Of a stretch of 39,312 nt of DNA, positions 24,244 through 31,897 are shown piece after piece. Made by a program: the position numbers and the translations under genes. Position 1 is the stretch's first letter. Every line of letters starts with the position of its first letter. Location of the stretch: the NCBI GenBank assembly GCA_934120395.1, contig CAKOTZ010000011.1, positions 1-39,312 of the forward strand, given 5' to 3'. This stretch comes from an uncultured Clostridia bacterium. Lineage in GTDB: Bacteria; Bacillota; Clostridia; TANB77; CAG-508. Below the pieces are notes generated by a model. It worked only from the letters and a program-made list of their open reading frames with translations. It had not been told where the DNA came from and ran no database searches.

Positions 24244-25180
24244 ATTTTACTTTTTCTTCCGTTTCTTTTACTATATAAATTGGTCTATTTTTTACCTCTA
24301 AATAAGACTTTGCTAAATACTGTCCTATTATTCCTGTGCAAAAAAGTTGAATTCCACCTACAAATAAAATGATACATGCTGTTGATGGCCAACCAGATAC
24401 AGGGTCACCATACATACAGGTTTTAAATATTATTATACACACCATAATAAGTGCTAATATGCAAAATAAACATCCCATTATAGTTGATATAACTAGTGGA
24501 GCAGTTGAAAAAGCTGTAATTCCATCTAATGAATATACAAATAATTTCCAAAAAGACCAAGTTGTTTTGCCTGCAACCCTTTCAACATTTTCATATTCTA
24601 ACCATTTCGTATTAAATCCAACCCAACCAAATATTCCTTTTGAAAATCTATTGTATTCTCCAAGAGAAATTATACTATCCGTCATTTGTCTTGTCATTAA
24701 TCTGAAATCTCTAGCTCCATCTACAATGTCCGTTTTAGAAATAGCATTAATTATTTTATAAAACATTTTTGCAAAAAAAGAACGAATTGGAGGTTCTCCT
24801 TTTCTAGTTGTTCTTCTTGTTGCAACACAATCATATTCTTTCTCTTCTAAAATAGCATACATTTCGATTAAAAGTTTTGGTGGGTCTTGTAAATCTGCAT
24901 CCATTACCGCTACGTAATCTCCTGTTGATTCTTTTAGTCCTGCATACATTGCAGCTTCTTTTCCAAAATTTCTTGAAAATGATACATATCTTACCCTTTC
25001 GTCCATTCTAGCTAAGTCTCTTAATTTTTCTAATGTTTTATCTTTTGACCCATCATTTACAAATAAAAATTCAAAATTCACATAATCCATTTGTTTGGAT
25101 ATTTTTGTAATTTCTTCATAAAAAAATGGTAATGATTCTTCCTCGTTATAACATGGTACAACTATTGATATTTTGTCCAT
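24236..25180 (-). CDS. Polyprenyl-phosphate glycosyltransferase, CsbB/GtrB/DPM1-like (GT2)
   Basis: 314 residues. The GT-A domain begins ISIVVPCYNEEESLPFFYEE. LFVNDGSKDKTLEKL and YVAVMDADLQDPPKLL hold the nucleotide and metal-binding Asp residues, with SFSRNFGKEAAMYAGL between them. RRTTRKGEPPIRSFFAKMFY and the VDGARDFRLM block fit the GtrB/CsbB group. FSKGIFGWVGFNTKWLEYE and the R-x-AGKTTWSFWKL motif lie before two C-terminal membrane helices (about 228-250 and 265-290). It loads a hexose or HexNAc onto undecaprenyl phosphate at the inner face of the membrane. With YfhO and a small flippase-like protein it forms a three-part wall-glycosylation system like CsbB-YfhO of Bacillus. Confidence 0.9.
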   Translation of the reverse strand: MDKISIVVPCYNEEESLPFFYEEITKISKQMDYVNFEFLFVNDGSKDKTLEKLRDLARMDERVRYVSFSRNFGKEAAMYAGLKESTGDYVAVMDADLQDPPKLLIEMYAILEEKEYDCVATRRTTRKGEPPIRSFFAKMFYKIINAISKTDIVDGARDFRLMTRQMTDSIISLGEYNRFSKGIFGWVGFNTKWLEYENVERVAGKTTWSFWKLFVYSLDGITAFSTAPLVISTIMGCLFCILALIMVCIIIFKTCMYGDPVSGWPSTACIILFVGGIQLFCTGIIGQYLAKSYLEVKNRPIYIVKETEEKVKYE

Positions 25181-25194
25181 TTTTTAATAACCTC

Positions 25195-25557
25195 CTATGT
25201 TCCACTCGTTTGCTTTAAATTCATTACAATAATTCCTATAATAATTATCCCTGCACCTATTGCAGATTGCATACTTATATTTTCTTTAAAAACTAATGCC
25301 GAAGCTACTAATGTTAATATTTGAACAATTCCTGTACAAATTGGGAATATATAACTTAAGTCGAACATTACTACTATTCTTGTAAATAATAAAAAGCTAC
25401 ATAAGTAGCATATAAATCCCACTCCACTAACAAGACTCATACCTAAAGTTATTGTTCCTTCTTTTATTGCTAGAGTTCCTGGATTTCCTCCTAATTTCAT
25501 AAAAACAAGCCCCAACACTGTTAATATTAAATATGCAATAACTAATACAAATTTCAT
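25195..25557 (-). CDS. Small EamA/SMR-like membrane protein (probable lipid-sugar flippase)
   Basis: 120 residues, four membrane helices with EamA/SMR style: FVLVIAYLILTVLGLVFMKL, SLVSGVGFICYLCSFLLFTR, LSYIFPICTGIVQILTLVAS and a final AIGAGIIIIGIIVMNL after FKENIS. Proteins of this size next to GtrB-type transferases (ArnE/F, GtrA-like) move undecaprenyl-linked sugars to the outer face. The gene opens a transcript with a TTGACG-17-TATAAT promoter and is followed 14 bases later by the GT2 gene, supporting a joint role. A drug-efflux role is possible but less likely in this context. Confidence 0.75.
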   Translation of the reverse strand: MKFVLVIAYLILTVLGLVFMKLGGNPGTLAIKEGTITLGMSLVSGVGFICYLCSFLLFTRIVVMFDLSYIFPICTGIVQILTLVASALVFKENISMQSAIGAGIIIIGIIVMNLKQTSGT

Positions 25558-25621
25558 ATAATCCTCCTAATTAATTCTTTCGTATATTATTTTTCTATAT
25601 TTTTTACATACATTTTATGAC

Positions 25622-25650
25622 ATTATATTCTACATAAATTTATTCGTCAA
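25622..25650 (-). promoter_or_regulatory. Promoter of the flippase-GT2-GT-C operon
   Basis: TTGACG (25645-25650), 17-base spacer, TATAAT (25622-25627) on the minus strand. It separates this operon from yfhO upstream. Confidence 0.75.
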
Positions 25651-25654
25651 GTGT

Positions 25655-28168
25655 TTATATGTTTTTTGAAGACTCTATAAATAACGACACTTTTCGTAAT
25701 TTTTTCATTTTGTCAACCACGAGCCACATTATTCCAATAATAAATAAAATTAATCCCATGATAAATCCAGTTGGTATGTATAAAAATTCAACAACATGTT
25801 CTCCACTTGTTAAATCAACAGCTAATAAATTCTCTGCCACTGTTTGTTTTTCTACTTTCTTTCCGTCTACTTTTACAGTCCATCCTGTATCATTTATAAT
25901 AGATGTTAACAACGTAGAATCTTTTTCTACATTTATTTTGCCTTTTATGTAATTTGTATTATTTTTTTCAACATATAACTGATTTTTGCTTATTGTATCA
26001 TAAACCTTATCAAAATTTTCTTTAGAAAAACTATAAAGTTTTATCTTGAACCCTTCCCTGTCATCTTCGTTTACATCAATTCTAATATCCTTTACCGTTT
26101 TGGGAACATACACTATATTATTAGAATCTATGCTTGTTTCAGATACTGTTTTTTGTAATTTACCATCAAAGTATATCTTTACGCAATCATGATTTGATGG
26201 ATGGTCAACTGTGTATTGCAAATACAACTCTTCATTATTTTTATTTACTATATTTTCAAAATCTGTAATTTTGATTTCTTCAAATATGTTTTCTTGGCAT
26301 TCTGCCATTTTTTTAAATAATTCATTTTGATTTTCTAAAGCTTGTCCCACTTCTACTCTTGTTTCTTTTACCTTATCCGAAACAAGAAAACCTAAGCTTA
26401 ATGCATATTTATTTTCTAATACTATAATATTGCCGTCTTTTACTTTGTTATACCAATCTAAATTTTGTCCCAAAATTGCATCTGAAATTGTAATATAGTA
26501 TTTAATTCCCAATAAAGCTGACATTGGAAGCGTTGTATCGCTTTGATTTTCTGGAATTAGGTTATGTCTAATTCCAAAATTGGTTAAAAAGTTTTTATTT
26601 GCTTTTCCTGATGTTGAACTATAATGTGTAAAGCCATTATAATTATATAACATTGGGTCATTAATACTTCTTGATACTTTATTCTCTATTCTATAAAACT
26701 CATTGTTCTTTGACTTATATTCCTCAATAGTTTCCTTTATTGTGTGATATGAATTAACAAAGCTTTCTCTTTCGGCATAATCAATTTGCTTAGTTATTTG
26801 ATACCCATTAAATATCATTTCCGCCATAACTAAAAGTATTAAGATACTTTTATAAATTTTACCTTTGTCTTTTGAATAATAATATATAGTTCCAATTATT
26901 AATGCTAAAATTATGGTTATAATTGTATTATCATTTGTTATATAGGTATAATCCAATTTATTCAATATCATAAGTATAAATATAAGCATTATTTGTCCTA
27001 TTAAAAATGTTTTTGAACTTATTCCGTCTATTTTTTCCATATTTTTAGCTGCTAATATAATAATTAAAAAGCTAAATATGAATGAATTTCTAAAAGGGAA
27101 CCAAACTGGACTTTGTAACATATGAAAAACCAAATTTAATGGCACAATTACAAAACACGATATCATTCCTATTACTAAAAATAAAAATGATATTTTCTCT
27201 TTATCTTTTATTTCTGAATTAGTAAAATATAGTACTGCCATAAGCAAACTTAGAATACCACAATAAATATTAGGTGCACCAAAAGCTATTTCATTATTAT
27301 TAAATGAACCTATTACAATTTTAGATATGGCATCCAAAGGTGAATAGTATGTATCCATCGAAAAATTACTTCCAGATATATCAGATTTACTATTTAATAA
27401 ATTAAGCAACACAGGTAGTAATATAATCATTGATAATAGCAAAGTTATTAATGTTGCTTTTATATATGCTATTATTGTGGTTTTGTTTTCTAGCCAAAAG
27501 CTTTTCCCCTTATTGGTTTTGCAAATTAATCTTACGATTGTATAGAAAACACTGAATATTCCAACCATATAGCCTACATAAAAATTAGATACTATTACTA
27601 GAAAAAGAAAGGTTATATATACACCAATTTTTTTATTTTTTATAATATTTTCTATTCCTAATATCACTAGTGGCAAATAGATTGCTCCGTCTAACCACAT
27701 TATATTTTGTGAGTACACTATGTTATATGACATCAAACTATACATGATAGATAAAATAATAACACTAACTCTATTTAATTTTGTAGTTCTAGCTAGTAAA
27801 ATTGCCATAGTTGCAGAACATAAACTTACCTTAATTATATTTAAAATTAAAATTGCTTCTGTTATATGCTCTTCTTTAAAAAAACATAAAATAATATTTA
27901 ATGGACTTGACAAATAATACGCAAATAATCCATAGCAATTGCTTCCTAAATTCATAGAAAAATTATAAAAAATATTTGCTCCATCGCAAAAAATATTTCT
28001 AAAGTATGTAAGAAAATTTACATATTGTCCTGACATATCCATTGTTAATACAGTTTTACTTCCAAATGGAAATATACCAGTTAGTGCGTATATAATTGTC
28101 ATGCAAATAAACGTTAATATACAAGAAATTACGCTTAGTTCTATATTTTTGTTTCGTTTTAATTTCAT
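25655..28168 (-). CDS. YfhO-family membrane glycosyltransferase
   Basis: 837 residues, usual for YfhO. About twelve to thirteen membrane helices fill residues 10-450, followed by a soluble extracytoplasmic region (about 460-800) and a final helix (GFIMGLILFIIGIMWLVV). Family marks: LTMDMSGQYVNFLTYFRNIF with the acidic pair in the first external loop, NFSMNLGSNCYGLFAYYLSS, and in the soluble part YRIENKVSRSINDPMLYNYN and GFTHYSSTSG. In Bacillus, YfhO transfers GlcNAc from undecaprenyl phosphate to lipoteichoic acid using the product of CsbB. Here it has its own promoter just upstream of the operon with the CsbB-like GT2 and flippase-like gene. The polymer acceptor in this organism is unknown. 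Confidence 0.88.
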   Translation of the reverse strand: MKLKRNKNIELSVISCILTFICMTIIYALTGIFPFGSKTVLTMDMSGQYVNFLTYFRNIFCDGANIFYNFSMNLGSNCYGLFAYYLSSPLNIILCFFKEEHITEAILILNIIKVSLCSATMAILLARTTKLNRVSVIILSIMYSLMSYNIVYSQNIMWLDGAIYLPLVILGIENIIKNKKIGVYITFLFLVIVSNFYVGYMVGIFSVFYTIVRLICKTNKGKSFWLENKTTIIAYIKATLITLLLSMIILLPVLLNLLNSKSDISGSNFSMDTYYSPLDAISKIVIGSFNNNEIAFGAPNIYCGILSLLMAVLYFTNSEIKDKEKISFLFLVIGMISCFVIVPLNLVFHMLQSPVWFPFRNSFIFSFLIIILAAKNMEKIDGISSKTFLIGQIMLIFILMILNKLDYTYITNDNTIITIILALIIGTIYYYSKDKGKIYKSILILLVMAEMIFNGYQITKQIDYAERESFVNSYHTIKETIEEYKSKNNEFYRIENKVSRSINDPMLYNYNGFTHYSSTSGKANKNFLTNFGIRHNLIPENQSDTTLPMSALLGIKYYITISDAILGQNLDWYNKVKDGNIIVLENKYALSLGFLVSDKVKETRVEVGQALENQNELFKKMAECQENIFEEIKITDFENIVNKNNEELYLQYTVDHPSNHDCVKIYFDGKLQKTVSETSIDSNNIVYVPKTVKDIRIDVNEDDREGFKIKLYSFSKENFDKVYDTISKNQLYVEKNNTNYIKGKINVEKDSTLLTSIINDTGWTVKVDGKKVEKQTVAENLLAVDLTSGEHVVEFLYIPTGFIMGLILFIIGIMWLVVDKMKKLRKVSLFIESSKNI

Positions 28169-28209
28169 TTATCTTCTCTCCCATTGTTTACTTGTATTTT
28201 ATATAGCAG

Positions 28210-28238
28210 ATTATATAACATTTGTTTCCATAATGCAA
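28210..28238 (-). promoter_or_regulatory. Promoter of yfhO-like gene
   Basis: TTGCAT (28233-28238), 17-base spacer, TATAAT (28210-28215) on the minus strand, about 40 bases before the start codon. Confidence 0.7.
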
Positions 28239-28274
28239 TGAGTAGAAGACTTTTTGCTTTTTCAATTTAAGCTC

Positions 28275-28303
28275 AAAAAAAGCATTGCCAAATGCAATGC
28301 TTT
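28275..28303 (-). terminator. Terminator of spoVG
   Basis: AAAGCATTGC (28279-28288) pairs with GCAATGCTTT (28294-28303); the minus-strand tail is T-rich. Confidence 0.85.
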
Positions 28304-28317
28304 CATTGTTTTTATAA

Positions 28318-28587
28318 TTATTCTGCTGATTCTGTTTCTGGAGCTTCATAAGCTTCTAAAATAGCTTTTTGAACCTTTTCTCTTGTTTCAGCATTAATTG
28401 GATGAGCTATATCCTTAAATTCTCCGTTTGGAGTTTTTCTACTTGGCATAGCAATAAATAATCCATTTTGGCTTTCAATAACTTTAATATCATGAATTAC
28501 TATTTCATTATCGAAAGTTACAGAAGCAACAGCTTTCATTCTGTTTTCTGTGTTTACTTTTCTTAAACGTACATCTGTTATTTGCAT
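28318..28587 (-). CDS. spoVG: Septation/RNA-binding regulator SpoVG
   Basis: 89 residues from MQITDVRLRKVNTENRMKAV, chosen because GGAAGGCGG precedes it; a longer frame begins six codons upstream. The family core is complete: ASVTFDNEIVIHDIKVIES, LFIAMPSRKTPNGEFKDIAHPIN, and ETREKVQKAILEAYE. SpoVG is a small dimeric nucleic-acid-binding protein that affects septum placement at sporulation and acts as a broad regulator in Firmicutes. It is a single-gene unit with its own terminator. Its presence does not prove that the organism sporulates. Confidence 0.95.
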   Translation of the reverse strand: MQITDVRLRKVNTENRMKAVASVTFDNEIVIHDIKVIESQNGLFIAMPSRKTPNGEFKDIAHPINAETREKVQKAILEAYEAPETESAE

Positions 28588-28621
28588 TTGTGCACCGCCT
28601 TCCAATGTTTAAAAATTCTTT

Positions 28622-28675
28622 TGTACATCTTCTTTGTATGTACATTAATATTATTCGTCAAAAAAAACTTTTTTC
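28622..28675 (-). promoter_or_regulatory. Leader and possible promoter of spoVG
   Basis: On the minus strand TTGACG sits before AATAATATTAATGTACA and a weak TACAAA. The -10 overlaps an inverted repeat TGTACAT/ATGTACA (28622-28628 and 28638-28644), which could be an operator. A sigma-H-type promoter, as in Bacillus, is not evident by eye. Confidence 0.4.
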
Positions 28676-28711
28676 CTTCTATTTTTTTTAATAATTTTAT
28701 TTACTTTTCTA

Positions 28712-28740
28712 TTGACATTTTACTTCCCACGTGTTAATAT
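28712..28740 (+). promoter_or_regulatory. Promoter of tRNA-Leu(TAG)
   Basis: TTGACA (28712-28717), 17-base spacer, TAATAT (28735-28740), 19 bases before the first tRNA base. Confidence 0.65.
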
Positions 28741-28759
28741 TTAATATGTACTTTCTAAT

Positions 28760-28843
28760 GCGGATGTGGCGAAACTGGCAGACGCGCTAGACTTAGGATC
28801 TAGTGTCTTTGACGTGGGGGTTCAAGTCCTCTCATCCGCACCA
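28760..28843 (+). tRNA. tRNA-Leu (anticodon TAG)
   Basis: 84 bases with encoded CCA, a class II tRNA with a long variable arm. The acceptor GCGGATG/CATCCGC is perfect with discriminator A. The anticodon loop C-T-TAG-G-A sits in a GCTAGA/TCTAGT stem, and the T loop is TTCAAGT. It is convergent with the GGDEF gene and has its own promoter and terminator. Confidence 0.95.
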
Positions 28844-28878
28844 AAAAGATGAGTTTATAAAAACTCATCTTTTTTATT
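28844..28878. terminator. Terminator of tRNA-Leu(TAG)
   Basis: GATGAGTTT (28848-28856) pairs with AAACTCATC (28861-28869), followed by TTTTTT on the plus strand. The A-run on the other side may let it also serve transcripts arriving on the minus strand. Confidence 0.85.
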
Positions 28879-28939
28879 TGCTAAAAATATATAGAAAAGG
28901 AAGTCCAATATTGAACTTCCTCTATACATTTTACTTTAA

Positions 28940-30046
28940 TTACTTATCATTTCTTCCGTATAACTTACTCCATCTCTTGGAATCATACATATTGTTATCA
29001 GCTCTTTCAATTACATCTGTAATGTTTTCGAAAGCATCTTTGTGCCATTCTGTTCCAATAGATACATGTGGTACTTTTTCATCCTTTTCTCTCATTTGTT
29101 CTAACATACTTATAAACCTAGAATTCAAATCGTTTAAATTTACTGTTTCTATATTTTTAGTAATTATACAGCAAAACTCGTCACCACCAATTCTAAAGCA
29201 TAATCCATTAGAAGCATAGCATTTCTTTATTGCCTTCCCAATTTTTTCAAGCACTCTGTCTCCAGCCACATGACCGTAGGTATCATTTACTTTTTTAAAA
29301 TCATCAACATCAAACAATATCACAATTGCAGGATGTTCAATTTCCTTTAAGTAGCTATGATAACTATACTGGTTTAGCAATGTAGTTAATTTATCTATAG
29401 ATGTTACAATGTGATTGCAATAAATATAAATAAATACTGAAGCAACATTTACTGTAATACAGCCTATTTTTATGCTATTATCAATAACCTGCAACATGAC
29501 ACCAATTGTCATAAACAAAAATATCGCAATTAATAACTTATCGTTATAGTTTTGATACCATTTGCTGAATTTATATGCCTTCCATAGCAAAAATAATACT
29601 GAACTCACCACTACTACAACATATACCCAATAATAATTTACTATTGTATAGTATCCATATTCATCTACAGTAAATGTGATAGGATACCAAATATTCATAA
29701 TTTCCATAACAGTATGCATTACTATCATAGAAATTACAATATTCTTTTCCTTCACCCTTTCATTGAGCGAAAATACAGTATACACACATAATATTGCTAC
29801 AATCGGCGTAACTGATAACTCAATACTTTTGGATATTTTTATTAACAATGCAAACTCTATATTTCCGTCTACAAGTGTTTCTATCCATTCTGTAATATTA
29901 ATTATTAATAATAATAAAGTTGCTGTTATTGCACTTTGCTTTTTAGCATTTTCTAATGTCCGATTAGTACACATCGCCATTAACGTTAAAACCACGATGC
30001 TAATGTTTAAAAAAGATATGGCATTGTAATAAGTCATGATGTTCAT
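28940..30046 (-). CDS. Membrane diguanylate cyclase (GGDEF)
   Basis: 368 residues. The first 200 hold about six to seven membrane helices, a sensor of unknown ligand. Residues about 215-368 are a GGDEF domain: LTTLLNQYSYHSYLKEIE, VILFDVDDFKKVNDTYGHVAGDRVL with the metal-binding Asp residues, and RIGGDEFCCII with the intact active-site loop. It should make cyclic di-GMP from two GTP. The R-x-x-D inhibitory site five residues before the loop is missing, so product feedback through that site is unlikely. The C-terminus has VSIGTEWHK and ADNNMYDSKRW as usual. It is monocistronic with promoter TTTACA-18-TATAAT. Confidence 0.92.
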   Translation of the reverse strand: MNIMTYYNAISFLNISIVVLTLMAMCTNRTLENAKKQSAITATLLLLIINITEWIETLVDGNIEFALLIKISKSIELSVTPIVAILCVYTVFSLNERVKEKNIVISMIVMHTVMEIMNIWYPITFTVDEYGYYTIVNYYWVYVVVVVSSVLFLLWKAYKFSKWYQNYNDKLLIAIFLFMTIGVMLQVIDNSIKIGCITVNVASVFIYIYCNHIVTSIDKLTTLLNQYSYHSYLKEIEHPAIVILFDVDDFKKVNDTYGHVAGDRVLEKIGKAIKKCYASNGLCFRIGGDEFCCIITKNIETVNLNDLNSRFISMLEQMREKDEKVPHVSIGTEWHKDAFENITDVIERADNNMYDSKRWSKLYGRNDK

Positions 30047-30138
30047 CTTCCCCTCTAAATTAATAACTAAATAAAGTAAAATATAAATTTAGCTAAAACA
30101 CCGTTACTAGCTATTACAAAAAACATTTGTACATTAAA

Positions 30139-30168
30139 ATTATAACATAAAAGTATCCAAAATGTAAA
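30139..30168 (-). promoter_or_regulatory. Promoter of the diguanylate cyclase gene
   Basis: TTTACA (30163-30168), 18-base spacer, TATAAT (30139-30144) on the minus strand, leaving a leader of about 85 bases without clear structure. Confidence 0.6.
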
Positions 30169-30200
30169 TATTTTTGTATATTACAATATTATTTTATAAA

Positions 30201-30243
30201 GCAAAATATCCTGAAAGCACTTAAATTGTGCATTTCAGGATAT
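30201..30243 (-). terminator. Terminator of tRNA-Leu(CAA)
   Basis: ATATCCTGAAAGCAC (30206-30220) pairs with GTGCATTTCAGGATAT (30228-30243) with one bulge or mismatch. The minus-strand tail is TTTTGC. Confidence 0.8.
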
Positions 30244-30250
30244 TGTTATT

Positions 30251-30333
30251 TGGTACCGATGGTGGGACTTGAACCCACATGGTTTCCCGCACGATTTTGA
30301 GTCGTGTGCGTCTGCCAATTCCGCCACATCGGC
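30251..30333 (-). tRNA. tRNA-Leu (anticodon CAA)
   Basis: 83 bases with encoded CCA, a class II tRNA with a long variable arm. The acceptor stem GCCGATG/CATCGGT ends in a G-U pair; discriminator A. The anticodon loop C-T-CAA-A-A is closed by CACGA/TCGTG. The T loop is TTCAAGT. Confidence 0.95.
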
Positions 30334-30339
30334 ATTTAT

Positions 30340-30367
30340 TGAAAGGAATTCTCTCTAATTCCTTTCA
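30340..30367 (-). terminator. Hairpin between the cohesin gene and tRNA-Leu(CAA)
   Basis: TGAAAGGAATT (30340-30350) and AATTCCTTTCA (30357-30367) form a perfect 11-bp stem. The minus-strand tail ATAAATG is not T-rich, so it may stop the cohesin mRNA only partly or act as a processing site before the tRNA. Confidence 0.55.
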
Positions 30368-30401
30368 TATAATATCATATATTTTTTTAAATGTCTAGCT
30401 T

Positions 30402-31886
30402 TTATTTAAAACGTTTTCCATTTTTTTTACCATTAAAACTATCTTTTTTATAATCATCATTTTGATTATACATATCTAAATAGCTTTTCTTGAAATAATC
30501 TTTGTTATCTTCTTTCTTTTCATTTACTTTAGGTTTATCATCTTCAATTAGAGTAACTGCTCCCTCTAGCCTTTTTCTGCGTTTTCTAACAATATTAACA
30601 ATTGCAATTATAATTGCAATTTGTATTATTACAACCCCAGCACCTATAATAATATATTTTACCAAATTTGAATTATGTGTTAAATCTAAATTTTCTTCTG
30701 TTTTATTTACAACTATTTGATATGTTTGTTGTTCTGTACCATCTTCTGTTTTTACTAATACAGTAATTATATTTTCACCTATTACAAGATTCTCATTTCC
30801 CATTACTTCAATTTCAACATTTTCTTTATTTGCTATAGCATCAATTTTTATACTCTCTATATCACTTGTAACATTTGCAGTATAGGAATATATGCTTGTA
30901 TCAAATTCAGGTGAAATATTAGGCTCTACAGTTATATCATTACTAGTTATTCCTACTAAAGTTAATGAAGTTAGTCCTAATGTGCTTGCATCAGCATTAG
31001 CAAGGACCGTTTCATTTGCAATATCATTTTCCTCAATTTTATTTTCTGGAATAGTATCTTTTACTGTTGTAACAGTATTTTCTTCATTTTTATTACTATT
31101 TTCGTCCTTTTTTTCTTTTCTTGTAACATTTACAGTATATGTTTTTTGTGTACCATCTTCAGCTGTAACTAAAACTTTAACTGTATTCTTTCCAACTTTT
31201 AAGTTTTTGTTACCTGAAACCACTACCTTTGCCTTTGAATCCTGTGTTTTAGTAGTGATTTTTACTTCTGTTACATTGTTGTCAACAGTTACACTATATC
31301 CAGACGTTTTACTTGCTTTAAATCCTGTAAAATCTACAGGAGAAACTATTAAATTACTTAAATTTGCATTGCTCGATTTCTTGTTATTTGCACTCGAGCT
31401 ATTATTTGATGTTGAACTACTACTTGAAGAATTTCCTGCATTCTCAGTTGGTTTTTCTTCTGATGCACCCGAATTAGGAGCTTTTACTGTAATAGTAGCA
31501 GTAGCTGTACTATTTGGAACTGCCTGCATATCTGGTGTTTCCATTCCTTTAGCACTAATTTTGACTTGGTATGTTTTATTTGATGTTACACTTGGAGTTT
31601 GAAACGTAAACGTTGCTAAACTTGTAACACCTGATGTGGAAGAACCAGATATTACAGTTTTTCCAGAACCTTCTTGACCAGTGCTTGTAACAAAGGTTAG
31701 TCCTCCATTATCAGCAATAGATACAGTATAAGCTCCTAAACTTTGATTTGAACTAACGGAAATAGTAACTTTCTCTCCTGAATTAACTGTTTTTGAGCTT
31801 ACATTAATTGAAGCATAAGATGAAATTGTTCCAAATCCCAACAAAAAAATTAATATAAACAAAATTTTTAAGCCTACTTTTTTCAT
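30402..31886 (-). CDS. Membrane-anchored cohesin-type surface protein with two cadherin-like beta-sandwich domains
   Basis: 494 residues. Signal peptide at 1-25. A cohesin-like domain spans about 26-135: INVSSKTVNSGEKVTISV, LGAYTVSIADNGGLTFVTS, GQEGSGKTVISGSSTSGV. A Ser/Asn-rich linker follows (140-172). Two cadherin-like beta-sandwich domains (PF12733 type) lie at about 174-256 (LSNLIVSP to KTYTVNVTR) and 302-395 (LGLTSLTLVG to QTYQIVVNK), with an acidic linker between. One membrane helix (409-433), a basic stop-transfer KRRKRLE and a charged cytoplasmic tail end it. There is no dockerin, unlike its two neighbours, so it may be the anchor that captures dockerin-bearing partners. RBS AAAGGAGG; 11 bases after the glucosaminidase gene. 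Confidence 0.8.
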   Translation of the reverse strand: MKKVGLKILFILIFLLGFGTISSYASINVSSKTVNSGEKVTISVSSNQSLGAYTVSIADNGGLTFVTSTGQEGSGKTVISGSSTSGVTSLATFTFQTPSVTSNKTYQVKISAKGMETPDMQAVPNSTATATITVKAPNSGASEEKPTENAGNSSSSSSTSNNSSSANNKKSSNANLSNLIVSPVDFTGFKASKTSGYSVTVDNNVTEVKITTKTQDSKAKVVVSGNKNLKVGKNTVKVLVTAEDGTQKTYTVNVTRKEKKDENSNKNEENTVTTVKDTIPENKIEENDIANETVLANADASTLGLTSLTLVGITSNDITVEPNISPEFDTSIYSYTANVTSDIESIKIDAIANKENVEIEVMGNENLVIGENIITVLVKTEDGTEQQTYQIVVNKTEENLDLTHNSNLVKYIIIGAGVVIIQIAIIIAIVNIVRKRRKRLEGAVTLIEDDKPKVNEKKEDNKDYFKKSYLDMYNQNDDYKKDSFNGKKNGKRFK

Positions 31887-31897
31887 ATTTCCTCCTT

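Noticed and set aside
30892..31602. A 236-codon plus-strand frame inside the cohesin protein gene
   Set aside because: Antisense of a Thr/Val/Ser-rich coding sequence gives a long hydrophobic frame by composition alone; no RBS, and the minus-strand protein has clear domains.
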